A stretch of DNA of 64,000 bases from Actinoplanes octamycinicus (lineage in GTDB: Bacteria > Actinomycetota > Actinomycetes > Mycobacteriales > Micromonosporaceae), in contig NZ_JACHNB010000001.1 in the NCBI RefSeq assembly GCF_014205225.1, positions 124,001-188,000 of the forward strand. The letters run 5' to 3'. The translations under genes and the position numbers were made by a program. This document shows, one piece after another, positions 8,279-16,996 of this stretch (the first letter of the stretch is position 1; every line of letters starts with the position of its first letter). The notes under the pieces are model-generated. The model made no database searches. It saw nothing but the letters and a program-made list of their open reading frames with translations, and was not told the origin of the DNA.

Positions 8279-9913
8279 ATGTCTCTCGCCGGTCGCCGCG
8301 CTGCCATCCTGGCCTCTTCACTCCTCCTGTCCGTCCTCGCCCAGACCGGTGCGGCCGACGCCGCCACCCCCACGCCGGCCCCGGCGAAGAGCCCGGTCCC
8401 GGCGAAGACCCCGGCCCCGGCGCCGGCGAAGACGACCATGCCGGTCAAGACGACCGCACCGGCCCCGGTCAAGACCACCACGCCGGTGAAGACAACCGCG
8501 CCGGCGCCGGTCAAGACCACCACGCCGCCGAAGAGCGTCGCCAAGGACGCCACGCTGGCCACCCGCCTGGCCGCCGTCCAGGTGGCCAAGACGATCAACT
8601 ACTACCCGTCGAACGCCGGCTGGTCGGCCATGTGGACCAGCTTCGACCCGGTCCGGATCGAGGCGGACCTGGCCCGGGCGAAGTCGCTGGGCGCCGACAA
8701 CGTGCGGGTGATCGTCTTCCCGACCGCGTTCGGCTACCCCACCCCGAAGGCCGACTACGCCGCCAAGCTGAGCAAGTTCGTCAGCATCGCGGACGGGCAG
8801 GGGCTGACCGTCAAGCTCACCCTGTTCGACTGGTGGGCCGGTTACACCGACGCGACCGGGAGCGCCAAGTGGGCGAAGGCGGTGCTCACCCCGTACGCGA
8901 CCGACCCGCGGGTGCTCTCCGTCGAGGTGCAGAACGAGTTCGACCCGACCGACGCGAAGGCGTCCGCCTGGGTCAAGAAGATCATCCCGAGCATCCGGGC
9001 GGCGGTGCCGGCCATGCCGCTGACCCTGTCCGTCTCCGGTACCACCGGCTCGAACGGCCTCACCCAGATCCGCACCGTGCTGGCCGCCTCCCCGCTCGAC
9101 TACCTGGACTTCCACTTCTACGGCAACTCGGAGCGGGCGCTCGCCGAGATCACCAAGGCGCAGGCGGCGGCCGGCCCGTTCCCGATCGTGATCGGCGAGA
9201 CCGGCCTGAGCACCGCCACCGGCACCGAGGGTGAGCAGGCGGTCTACCTGGCCCGGGTGTTCCAGGCGGCCCGGACGGCCGGCGTCGGCTCGGTCGCCCC
9301 GTGGACCCTGACCGACTTCAGCACCGGCGCGATCCCGGCCAACTCGGCGGTCTCGAAGATCCCGGCGCAGTACAAGTTCGGCCTGTTCCGGGCGGACGGC
9401 TCGGCGAAGGCCGCGGCCGCCGTGGTGCGGACCTACTGGTCCGGCGAGGCGATCACGAACAGCGTGCTGGACCTGGGCTTCGAGGCGACCGCCGGCAACT
9501 CGCCGTGGCGGCCCTACCTGGCCGAGGAGGGGGTCGCGGTGCGCGCCTCCGACGCCGCGCACAGCGGCGCCTGGTCGGCGAAGTTCAGCCGGACCACCCG
9601 CACCGACGGTGGCCTGCCGTCGGTCCGGATCGCCCCGATCACCCCGGTGCAGCCCGGCCAGAAGTGGCGGGCCGAGGCCTGGGCCAAGGGCCAGAACGCG
9701 ACCGGGACCAACGAGATCGCGCTGAGCTGGTTCGACGCGAACGACCGGTGGCTGGGCCAGACCTCGTCGAAGCGGGTCGCGGCCGGCACCACCGGCTGGA
9801 CCAAGCTGACCGTGAACGCGACCGCCCCGGCCGGGGCGGCCAGCGTCCAGCTTCACCTCAAGTCGGGCGACAACAAGGGCAGCGTCTGGTTCGACGACGT
9901 GACGCTCTCCTGA
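8279..9913 (+). CDS. Secreted GH5-like glycoside hydrolase with C-terminal carbohydrate-binding-like domain
   Basis: A signal peptide (MSLAGRRAAILASSLLLSVL..AADAA) is followed by a Pro/Ala/Lys/Thr linker to about residue 90 and a (beta/alpha)8 domain to about residue 390. The clan GH-A residues are visible: the acid/base Glu in VEVQNEF and the nucleophile Glu in IVIGETGLS. The last 150 residues (from NSVLDLGFEAT to VWFDDVTLS) look like a CBM4/9-type beta-sandwich. The protein should be exported and act on a beta-glycan; the substrate cannot be told. The ATG at 8279 gives a clean signal peptide and has GAAGGG twelve bases upstream. The 3' end overlaps the convergent glycosyltransferase gene by 61 bases. 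It may trim the polysaccharide made by the neighbouring cluster. Confidence 0.82.
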   Translation: MSLAGRRAAILASSLLLSVLAQTGAADAATPTPAPAKSPVPAKTPAPAPAKTTMPVKTTAPAPVKTTTPVKTTAPAPVKTTTPPKSVAKDATLATRLAAVQVAKTINYYPSNAGWSAMWTSFDPVRIEADLARAKSLGADNVRVIVFPTAFGYPTPKADYAAKLSKFVSIADGQGLTVKLTLFDWWAGYTDATGSAKWAKAVLTPYATDPRVLSVEVQNEFDPTDAKASAWVKKIIPSIRAAVPAMPLTLSVSGTTGSNGLTQIRTVLAASPLDYLDFHFYGNSERALAEITKAQAAAGPFPIVIGETGLSTATGTEGEQAVYLARVFQAARTAGVGSVAPWTLTDFSTGAIPANSAVSKIPAQYKFGLFRADGSAKAAAAVVRTYWSGEAITNSVLDLGFEATAGNSPWRPYLAEEGVAVRASDAAHSGAWSAKFSRTTRTDGGLPSVRIAPITPVQPGQKWRAEAWAKGQNATGTNEIALSWFDANDRWLGQTSSKRVAAGTTGWTKLTVNATAPAGAASVQLHLKSGDNKGSVWFDDVTLS

Positions 9914-11049
9914 CCCACCCCGATCCTCGCGAAGAGGCGCTCGTAGGCCTCCAGGGTCCGGTCCCACGAGGACGGGTCCGCGTGCCGCCGGCCGGTCAGG
10001 CCGGCGGCACCCGTGATGCCGGCGACGAGCGCGGCCGGTTCGCCCGGCGGGACGAAGACCGTGCCGGAGTACGGCCCGGCCGCCTCGACCAGCCCGCCCA
10101 CCGAGGTGACCACCACCGGCAGCCCGTGGCTCATCGCGATGTGCAGCGGCCCGCTGGCCGAGCTCCGCCGGTACGGCAGCACCACCGCGTCAGCCGCCGC
10201 GAAGTACGCGTTCACCTCGGTGTCCGGCACATACCGGTTGACGAAGGTGATCCGGTCCCGGGCCGGCGACGCCGCGATCAGCTCGGCGGGCAGCGTCCAG
10301 CCCTCCCAGGTCTCCCCCACCACGGTCAGGTGGTATCCCGGGCCGAGCGCCGGGAACGCCTCGATCAGGTCCTCCAGGCCCTTGTACGGCCGGATCGTCC
10401 CGAAGTACAGCAGCCGCACCACCCCGTCCGGCCCGGGCACCCGCGCCGCCCCGGCCGCGTGGTGGTCGAACGGCCCGTGCAGCGCGATCTCGGCCGGCAC
10501 CCCGTCCAGGTCGTACGCGGCGGCCAGCGCGTCGCGGTCGAACGCCGAGTGCACCACCACCCCGGAGGTCCGGCTCAGCAGCGGCCGGATCGCCGCCCGC
10601 ACGTACCGGGCCGCCCACCGGTGCCGCAGCTCCCCGGTGTCCTGCACCTCGTGGAACTCGACCACCACCCGGATCCCGAGCCGGCGCGCCGCGGCCGCCA
10701 GCACCAGGTACGAGTGCAGCACCGCCCCGGTCCACCACTGCAGCACCAGCACGTCCGGCTGTCGTTCGCGGAGGAACGCGACGGCTCGCGCCAGGCTGGG
10801 CAGCGCCCACCAGTCGACGCCGTCGAAGACCGGGACGCTCTCGGCGTACCGTAAATCGCTCAATTCCTGCCCGACCCGAGCGCGCCCGGGGTAGAGGCGG
10901 GCCGGAAGCAGCCGCCGCATCAGGATCGCGCTGACCTCGAAGCGCTCCTCGAAGGCGTTGCTCAGCCGGCAGGTGTAATAGCTGATCCCGGACAGGAAGT
11001 GCCACCCCGATCCGGCGACCACCACCTTAAGACGCCGCGATGCAGGCAC
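9853..11049 (-). CDS. GT4-family glycosyltransferase (last gene of polysaccharide operon)
   Basis: A 398-residue GT-B retaining glycosyltransferase. The N-terminal domain begins LKVVVAGSGWHFLSGISYYT. The C-terminal nucleotide-sugar domain shows LLYFGTIRPYKGLEDLIEAF and the ADAVVLPYRRSSASGPLHIAMSHG region, which corresponds to the family's E-x7-E site, here with Ser/Ala in place of the first Glu. Probably a cytosolic or membrane-associated enzyme adding a sugar to a lipid-linked oligosaccharide. It overlaps the preceding GT4 gene by 23 bases (operon) and the convergent glycosidase by 61 bases. A TTA leucine codon at 10852-10854 may make translation depend on a bldA-type tRNA. Donor and acceptor are unknown. 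Confidence 0.85.
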   Translation of the reverse strand: MPASRRLKVVVAGSGWHFLSGISYYTCRLSNAFEERFEVSAILMRRLLPARLYPGRARVGQELSDLRYAESVPVFDGVDWWALPSLARAVAFLRERQPDVLVLQWWTGAVLHSYLVLAAAARRLGIRVVVEFHEVQDTGELRHRWAARYVRAAIRPLLSRTSGVVVHSAFDRDALAAAYDLDGVPAEIALHGPFDHHAAGAARVPGPDGVVRLLYFGTIRPYKGLEDLIEAFPALGPGYHLTVVGETWEGWTLPAELIAASPARDRITFVNRYVPDTEVNAYFAAADAVVLPYRRSSASGPLHIAMSHGLPVVVTSVGGLVEAAGPYSGTVFVPPGEPAALVAGITGAAGLTGRRHADPSSWDRTLEAYERLFARIGVGQESVTSSNQTLPLLSPDLR

Positions 11050-12265
11050 GGTAGACCTCCTCGATTCGGGGGACGACGCGCGCGGCGGTGAACTCCAGGC
11101 CGCGCCGCTGACCGGCCGCGCGCAGCCGCGCGGCCAGCTCCTGGTCGGTGAGCACCCGCAGCAGCGCGGCGTGCAGCGCGGCCACGTCGCCGGGCGGCAC
11201 CAGCAGTCCGCTCTCGCCGTCCCGGACCACGTCGGTGAGCCCGCCGGCGGCCGAGGCGACCAGCGGCGCGCCGGCCAGCATCGCCTCCACCGCCACCTGG
11301 CCCATCCCCTCGTTCAGCGACGGGACGGCCCCGGCCGCCGCGCCCCGCCAGGCGGCCATCACCTCGGCGTGCGGCACGTCGTGCCGGATCAGCACGCCCG
11401 GCGGGGGCGGCGGGGTGTCGTCGCGGCGGGTGCCGAGGCAGACCAGGGCGGGCGCGGGCCGCGGGCCGGCCCATCCGGCGACCAGTTCCCGGTACGCGTC
11501 GAACAGCACATGGATGCCCTTGTGCGGCCCGAGCGCCCCGACGAAGAGCAGGTAGTCGCCGGTCGGCAGCCAGTCCGGGCGCGGGGTGTTCCGGGCCAGC
11601 TCGTCGAGGCCGTCCGGGACCAGGCTGGAGACCACCTGGACGGGCAGGTCACCGGGCAGCCGGGCCAGGTCCAGGGCGCGCGCCACCGAGCTGGAGATGG
11701 CGGTGAGCGCGTCGATGCCGCGGTGCCGCTGGGCGTGCAGCCCGGCCGTCAGGGCCGCCGAGCGGGGCCGGCCGTACTGCGCGGAGGCGCAGCTCACGCA
11801 CCGGGACAGCCGGGGACCGGGGCACTGGCCGCCGTCCCGGGCGAAGGTCTTGCGGACGCAGGTCAGCCCGAAGTCGTGCGCGGTGTGCACGTGCGGGCGC
11901 CCCAGCCGGGACCGGCGCAGCGGCAGGTAGCTGTACATCAGCCAGTCGTGGCTGTGCACCACGTCGAAGTGCTCGGCGCGCAGCAGCCGGGCGATCGCGG
12001 CGGTGGCCAGCGGGTCCGGACACGTCGGGTGGAACGGCTTGTCCGGGTTCTCGTTCATCGCCGGGAGCAGCGTGTTCGCCACGCTGCGGACCCGGTGCAC
12101 GCGCACCCCGTTGATCGTCTCGTGGCCCGGCGCGGCCGGCGTCGCCAGCGTGAGCACGGTGACCTCGTGGCCGCGCCGGACCAGCTCCTCGCTGCTGGTC
12201 GCGATGCTGCGCTCCAGGCCACCGATCACCGGGGCGTACAGATTGGACAGATGCAGGATCTTCAT
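11027..12265 (-). CDS. GT4-family glycosyltransferase
   Basis: A 412-residue GT-B enzyme beginning MKILHLSNLYAPVIGGLERS, the classic GT4 N-terminus with a glycine-rich loop. The C-terminal domain has LLFVGALGPHKGIHVLFDAY and the EGMGQVAVEAMLAGAPLVAS motif, which contains the E-x7-E sugar-nucleotide signature. A cysteine-rich insert around residues 135-165 (CVRKTFARDGGQCPGPRLSR, then CVSC) resembles the Cys cluster of a subgroup of exopolysaccharide GT4 enzymes and could bind zinc. Its ATG overlaps the flippase stop (ATGA). The function is inferred to be extension of the repeat unit made by this operon. Confidence 0.88.
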   Translation of the reverse strand: MKILHLSNLYAPVIGGLERSIATSSEELVRRGHEVTVLTLATPAAPGHETINGVRVHRVRSVANTLLPAMNENPDKPFHPTCPDPLATAAIARLLRAEHFDVVHSHDWLMYSYLPLRRSRLGRPHVHTAHDFGLTCVRKTFARDGGQCPGPRLSRCVSCASAQYGRPRSAALTAGLHAQRHRGIDALTAISSSVARALDLARLPGDLPVQVVSSLVPDGLDELARNTPRPDWLPTGDYLLFVGALGPHKGIHVLFDAYRELVAGWAGPRPAPALVCLGTRRDDTPPPPPGVLIRHDVPHAEVMAAWRGAAAGAVPSLNEGMGQVAVEAMLAGAPLVASAAGGLTDVVRDGESGLLVPPGDVAALHAALLRVLTDQELAARLRAAGQRRGLEFTAARVVPRIEEVYRACIAAS

Positions 12266-13527
12266 TTCTTGGCAGCCCTCTCCCGTGCGAAACAGGCAGC
12301 ACCCACGAGCAGCGCCCCCGCCGACTGCCCGGCCAGCCAGGCGACGCCCGCGCCGGTCACCCCGGCGCCGGGCAGCAGCAGCCAGGTCAGCGCCAGGCAG
12401 GAGACCGCGCGGACCAGGTTGAGCCGGCGGCAGAGCCGGAACTCGCCGCGCGAGCGCCAGTGCGCGACGGCCAGGTTGGTGACCGCGTCCGGGAGCGCGG
12501 CCAGCACCAAAATCTGCAGCAGCAGGCCGCCCTCGGCCGCGTAGCCGGCGCTGAACAGCCCGAGGATCCGGTCGCCGGCCACGAACAGCACCCCGGCCGG
12601 GACGCCGACCATGGCGAGCACCACGAGAGCGGCCCGGCGCAGCCCGGCCCGGGCCGCGTTGGTGCGTTCCGCGTAGAGCGCCGAGGCGACCGCCGGCGAC
12701 ACCATGAACAGCATCGACGCGGTCATCCAGGCCAGGTAGAAGTGCGCGGTGGCGCCGGCCCCGAGCCGCGCGGTGACCAACACCGGCAGCAGCGCCGCCG
12801 GACCGGCCTGGGTCAGGTTGATCAGGTGGTGCCCGGTCAGTGCGGTCCGCAGATGCGGCAGCTCGGCGCCCAGGCCGCTGAGCCGGGGACGGGCGCCGGG
12901 CCGCAGCCGGCCCAGCCCGGAACTCAGCGTCAGGGCGCTGACCAGCAAGATCGGCAGCGTCCAGGAGAGCACCACGGCGCCGGCTGAGTGCACCCCCACG
13001 GCGAGCAGCGCGGCGAGCGCACCGATCTTCCCCACGGCGAGGACCAGGTTGCGTACGAACATCCCGTGCCCGGCGCGGTGGGCCACATAGACGTTGTCGA
13101 GCAGGGTGGTCGCGGTGACCGCGGTGGCCGCGCAGACCAGCGCCGCGGCGCCGAGCGGGTGGGCCAGGAAGCCGAAGTTCGCCGCCGCCATCGGGACCAG
13201 CACCGCACCGGCCGTGGCGACCGCCGCGGTGGCCGCGCAGCCGGCCAGCAGGCCGCCGCCGACGATCCGGGACCAGACGTCCGGGGCGCTGCCCGGCAGC
13301 CGCTGGATGAACATGTGCCCGGCGCCCAGGTTGGCGAGCATGCTGATCGCGGTGGCCGCCGAGATCAGCGCGGTGGCCGTGCCGATCTGCGGCTGCGGGA
13401 CGACCCGCGCGGCGAGCATCCAGTAGAGGTAGCCGAGCCCGCCGTTGGCCACCGTGGTCGCCATGATCAACAGGCTGTTCCGGGCCAGCGAGTCGTCCAG
13501 CACCCGCCGGGTCGCGGTGATCAGCAC
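12262..13527 (-). CDS. MATE/Wzx-type polysaccharide flippase
   Basis: A 421-residue integral membrane protein with about 12 hydrophobic helices and very few charged residues. It follows the oligosaccharide-flippase/polysaccharide-biosynthesis pattern: an N-terminal SLLIMATTVANGGLGYLYWMLAARVV helix and a repeated two-bundle arrangement. In this context it most likely moves lipid-linked repeat units across the membrane. The GTG at 13527 overlaps the upstream stop by seven bases, and the 3' end overlaps the next GT4 by four. No Wzy-type polymerase is identified with certainty; the large membrane protein at 14447-16996 is a candidate for a GT-C or polymerase role. Confidence 0.8.
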   Translation of the reverse strand: MLITATRRVLDDSLARNSLLIMATTVANGGLGYLYWMLAARVVPQPQIGTATALISAATAISMLANLGAGHMFIQRLPGSAPDVWSRIVGGGLLAGCAATAAVATAGAVLVPMAAANFGFLAHPLGAAALVCAATAVTATTLLDNVYVAHRAGHGMFVRNLVLAVGKIGALAALLAVGVHSAGAVVLSWTLPILLVSALTLSSGLGRLRPGARPRLSGLGAELPHLRTALTGHHLINLTQAGPAALLPVLVTARLGAGATAHFYLAWMTASMLFMVSPAVASALYAERTNAARAGLRRAALVVLAMVGVPAGVLFVAGDRILGLFSAGYAAEGGLLLQILVLAALPDAVTNLAVAHWRSRGEFRLCRRLNLVRAVSCLALTWLLLPGAGVTGAGVAWLAGQSAGALLVGAACFARERAAKK

Positions 13528-14447
13528 GCCGCCCGCCCCCGGACCGCGGCGCCGGCCTGAGCGGCCTGTCCCCGGCCCGCCGCACCCGATTGGGCGGCCT
13601 GTCCCCGGACTTCCGCGCCGGACCGGGCGGCCTGTCCCTGGACTTCCGCGCCGGACCGGGCGTAGAACACGGTGCCCGCCCCGCCCACGCTGATCCCGAC
13701 CGGCCGCAGGCAGCCGTCGGCCGGCAGGGCCGGCACCTGCACGCTGAGCGCGTAGACCTTTCCGGTCACCACGGTCACCTGCCGGGACGCGACGAGGGCC
13801 CCGCCGATCCGCAGCCGCAGCCACTGGGTGGTGGTCGGAAGACCGGAATTGGTCACCCGTACCGGCACCGTGAGGCCGCCCGCCGGGACCGCCACCGGGG
13901 TGCGGATCCCGGCCGCCCAGCCGTTCAGCGCCACAGTGAGATAGCCGGGCAGCTCGGGCCGCGCGCCCCGCTCCACGGCCCGGATCGCCACCCCGCCGAC
14001 GGCCAGTGCCAGCAGGACCGGCAGCAGCAGCGCCGCCGCGGTCCGGGTCGCCGGCCGCGCCCGCCACCCGAGGTCGCCGCCCGGCCGCTGCTCCGGCAGG
14101 CCGGGCCGAGCCGAGCGGCGCAGCAGCGCGACCAGGGCCAGCGCGGTGGCCAGCAGCGCGGCACCGACGATCAGCGACGCCGGGCGGACCGGCACCCCGA
14201 GCGGATGCAGCAGCAGCGCCACCGCGGGCAGGGTGAGCAGCCCGGAGAGCACCACCAGGCCGGTCCGGAGCACCGGGATCCCGGCCTCGGCCGGCGGCCC
14301 GGTCACCGCGCGCACCCACAGCTCACCGATGGCGAGCAGGGCGAGCAGACCGGCCGGCAGCAGGATCGGCCACGGCAGTCCGGCGGCCGGGATCAAGATC
14401 GACAAGCTGGCGTACGCCACGACGAGCGGCCGCAGGATCGGTTTCAT
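13521..14447 (-). CDS. Membrane protein with extracellular beta domain, unknown function
   Basis: This 308-residue protein was not recognised as a named family. The first 130 residues hold four hydrophobic segments, and a fifth lies near residue 145. A probable extracellular beta-rich domain follows (VPVRVTNSGLPTTTQWLRLR..), then a C-terminal tail of 11-residue repeats (RSGAEVQGQAA). It resembles the general layout of DUF1616-type membrane proteins next to polysaccharide clusters, but this is only architectural. The ATG at 14447 overlaps the upstream stop by one base (TGATG). It is probably an accessory of polysaccharide export or modification. Confidence 0.6.
   Translation of the reverse strand: MKPILRPLVVAYASLSILIPAAGLPWPILLPAGLLALLAIGELWVRAVTGPPAEAGIPVLRTGLVVLSGLLTLPAVALLLHPLGVPVRPASLIVGAALLATALALVALLRRSARPGLPEQRPGGDLGWRARPATRTAAALLLPVLLALAVGGVAIRAVERGARPELPGYLTVALNGWAAGIRTPVAVPAGGLTVPVRVTNSGLPTTTQWLRLRIGGALVASRQVTVVTGKVYALSVQVPALPADGCLRPVGISVGGAGTVFYARSGAEVQGQAARSGAEVRGQAAQSGAAGRGQAAQAGAAVRGRAAC
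13561..13659 (-). repeat. 33-bp in-frame tandem repeat at a protein C-terminus
   Basis: Three exact-length 33-base units lie at 13561-13593, 13594-13626 and 13627-13659. Each encodes an 11-residue SGA(E)V(R)GQAA unit. The array sits at the extreme C-terminus of the membrane protein, after the folded part. Confidence 0.85.
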
Positions 14448-16996
14448 CAGTTCCCCTCGCGCCTCGGCAGCGGCTGCCCGCCGTCGGCCGGTCGCGGCGC
14501 CGGCTGGCCATGGGCCGGTTGCGGACCCGGCTGGCCTTGCGCCGGTTGCGGACCCGGCTGGCCTTGCGCCGGTCGGCCTTGCGCCGGTCGGCCTTGCGCC
14601 GGTTGTGACGCCGGCTGGCACGTGGGGGTGCCTCGGCCGGTCGGGGACACCCCGGGGCACCAGCCGGCGGCCGTGACCCGGTCTAGGCTGCCGAAGTCGA
14701 AGCGATAGATCGCCAGATGCGGCCCGTCGTAGATTTTGATCAGCCACGGCAGGCTGTCGAACTTGGTCAGCTGCGCCCGATCGAAGGCGGGCACGCCGTC
14801 GTGGCGCAGCGGCTCGTTCGTCTCGAAGTAGATGTTGATGTCCGGCACCTGCTCGGCCATCCGCCGGTCCACCACCAGGAACTCGAACCGCCACGCCCGC
14901 AGCTGGGCCAGCAACGCCGGCGGCATCGGCTGCCCGGGCCGCACGCGGTACAGGTCGTAGGCCGGGAAGCTGGCCGAGCCGGTGGTCGGCTGCTGCTCGC
15001 CGTAGGAGCCGAGGATCAGCCCGGAGTAGCGGTCGGCGACCAGCCGGACGCCACGCCCCTGGGTGTCGCGCAACCAGTGCGCGGCGGCCAGCACCTCCGG
15101 GGTGGCGGCCCGGGTGTCCGAGCCGTAGACCGGCGGCCCCGGGAACCGGTAGGACGGGTTCATCCCGGCGGCGTTGTTGCCGACCAGCAGCAGCGCGCAG
15201 ACCGCGAGCAGTGCCCCGCCCGCGACGATTGCTCCCAGCCGGCCTTCAGCGCGGTCACTGCCGATCGATTCAAGGTGGTCGCTGTCGGATCGCCGGCCCG
15301 TCATCCACATCAGAGCGTTGTCCACAGTCCAGCCCCGGGAGATCCCGTCTCCGCGCCACACTGTCTTCGGGGAGGCTCCCCCTGGGTGGGCGGGGACTGG
15401 CGAGTGGCCGGCGGAGTCAAGGCGGGCATCGGCCCGGCCGACGGAGTCAACGCGAGCATCGGCCCGCCCGGCGAAGTCCGCGCGAGCATCGGCCCGCCCG
15501 GCGAGGTCCGCGCGAGCATCGGCCCGGCCGACCGAGTCAACGCGGGCATCGGCCCGGCCAGCGAAGTCCGCGCGAGCATTGGCCCGCCCGGCGGGATCAG
15601 CGGCGCGGCGAGGCATCCGGGACACCGCGGCCAGCCGGCCGAGCCTGATCTGGCGCGACTTGTCGAGCACGGCCACCACGACCGGAGCCACCGCGACCGC
15701 CAGCCCCAGGTAGCTGAACGCCCACGAGCGCCGGGCACCCTCCGCCCCGGCCGGGGTCAGGATGAGCAGGGTGGCCGGGAAGTAGAGGGCGCCGAGCAGC
15801 AGCATCGCGGTGGTGCCGGTCCGGGTCAGCGGCTCGTCGGTGTACCGGCGGCGCCACCACAGGCCGGCCGCGCCGGCGAAGGCGAGCAGGGCGACGCCGG
15901 GGGCGACGTACGCCGCGGTCTGCTCCCACCAGGGCAGCACCGACTTGCTGAACAGTTCCCGGCCGCCCTCCTCGCCGCCGGCCAGCCCGCTGAACTGGTC
16001 CAGCGCCCGGCCCAGGTACGGGTCCAGGTAGCTGCCGGTGCGCGGGGCCACCACGCCCAGCCAGGTGGCCACGATCAGCGCGGTGCCGGAGGTCAGCGCC
16101 CAGGCCACCCGGGCCGCGGTGATCAGCTCCCGGGCCGCGATCGAGTGGACCGTGGCGGCCAGCGCGAGCAGCCCGAGCACCCCGGTCATCCAGAGCGCGG
16201 TGAGGTGGTGCGTGGCGGTGGTGGCGGCGGCCAGCAGCAGGGTGAGCGCGGCCCAGCCGAGCCGGGCCGGGACGGTCCCGGCGTGCATCGCGCGCAGCGC
16301 CGCGGCGAGCGCCCAGACCAGGACGGCGATGGCCAGCGACTCGTAGCCGAGCTGGGTGTCGAAGAACAGGAACGAGCTGTTCAGGCTGTAACCCAGGGCG
16401 GCCGCCGCGGCGATCCGCGGGTCCGGCCAGAGCTGGCCGGCCAGCACCGCGACGCCGAGGGTGAGCAGCACGTGCGCGGTGGTCAGCACGATCAGCGCGG
16501 CCTGCCAGATGCTCAGGCCGGTGAGCGCGGCCAGTGACGCGACGCAGGCGTGCAGGCCGGGGTAGTCACCGATCACCCGGACGATCGGGTTCATCGCGAA
16601 GAGCCGGCCGTCGAGCAGGATCTCGTGGCTCTGGCCCCAGTGCGCGTACTCGTCGTGGTAGAGCGGGCCGCTCGGGTGCCGGAGCAGCTTCGGCAGGTAG
16701 GTGAAGGCGGCGTAGCCGACCAGCACGGCCAGCCGCAGCCGCGGTGAGGCGGAGCGGCGCAGCGCCCAGTAGCCGACCGGCAGCGTGAAGATCAGCATGC
16801 CGGCCCAGAACCAGTCGAACTGCCCGCCGCTGCCCCACTCGGCCCGCCGGTAGGCGATCACGATCGCGGCCGCGCCGGCCGCCCCGGCCAGCGTCAGCGT
16901 GCCCGCGCACCAGGCCGCCTCGGCCCGCCCGCGGCGCGGGCCGGCCGGCCGGGCCCCGGTGCGTCCCGGCGCCGGCCGGGCGGTGACCGCGCTCAC
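14447..16996 (-). CDS. Large GT-C-like membrane glycosyltransferase/polymerase candidate
   Basis: An 849-residue polytopic membrane protein with about 12 hydrophobic helices. The first large loop carries the acidic LYHDEYAHWGQSHEI motif, the place where GT-C enzymes that use polyprenyl-phosphate sugars have their catalytic D/E residues. A soluble C-terminal domain around residues 600-760 (SYRFPGPPVYGSDTRA, VLAAAHWLRD) fits the extracellular domains of such enzymes. Two repeat insertions interrupt it: six 30-base units encoding ADARADFAGR-like decapeptides in a loop before the final helix, and a QPAQGRPAQG tail. The GTG start overlaps the upstream GT4 stop (GTGA). Transfer or polymerisation of the repeat unit outside the membrane is inferred. 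Confidence 0.7.
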   Translation of the reverse strand: MSAVTARPAPGRTGARPAGPRRGRAEAAWCAGTLTLAGAAGAAAIVIAYRRAEWGSGGQFDWFWAGMLIFTLPVGYWALRRSASPRLRLAVLVGYAAFTYLPKLLRHPSGPLYHDEYAHWGQSHEILLDGRLFAMNPIVRVIGDYPGLHACVASLAALTGLSIWQAALIVLTTAHVLLTLGVAVLAGQLWPDPRIAAAAALGYSLNSSFLFFDTQLGYESLAIAVLVWALAAALRAMHAGTVPARLGWAALTLLLAAATTATHHLTALWMTGVLGLLALAATVHSIAARELITAARVAWALTSGTALIVATWLGVVAPRTGSYLDPYLGRALDQFSGLAGGEEGGRELFSKSVLPWWEQTAAYVAPGVALLAFAGAAGLWWRRRYTDEPLTRTGTTAMLLLGALYFPATLLILTPAGAEGARRSWAFSYLGLAVAVAPVVVAVLDKSRQIRLGRLAAVSRMPRRAADPAGRANARADFAGRADARVDSVGRADARADLAGRADARADFAGRADARVDSVGRADARLDSAGHSPVPAHPGGASPKTVWRGDGISRGWTVDNALMWMTGRRSDSDHLESIGSDRAEGRLGAIVAGGALLAVCALLLVGNNAAGMNPSYRFPGPPVYGSDTRAATPEVLAAAHWLRDTQGRGVRLVADRYSGLILGSYGEQQPTTGSASFPAYDLYRVRPGQPMPPALLAQLRAWRFEFLVVDRRMAEQVPDINIYFETNEPLRHDGVPAFDRAQLTKFDSLPWLIKIYDGPHLAIYRFDFGSLDRVTAAGWCPGVSPTGRGTPTCQPASQPAQGRPAQGRPAQGQPGPQPAQGQPGPQPAHGQPAPRPADGGQPLPRREGN
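15421..15600 (-). repeat. 30-bp in-frame tandem repeat, six units
   Basis: Six consecutive 30-base units (GCATCGGCCCGCCCGGCGAA core on the plus strand) run without a gap from 15421 to 15600. They encode decapeptides such as ADARADFAGR in a presumably cytosolic loop of the membrane protein. The regular unit length and few substitutions suggest recent expansion. Confidence 0.9.

Noticed and set aside
12262..14319. Longer start for the flippase gene
   Set aside because: The extra 260 residues are an out-of-frame reading of the next membrane protein. GTG 13527 gives the family length and overlaps the upstream stop.
15421..15600. CRISPR-like regular repeat (30-bp period)
   Set aside because: Units are contiguous and lie in frame inside a coding sequence.
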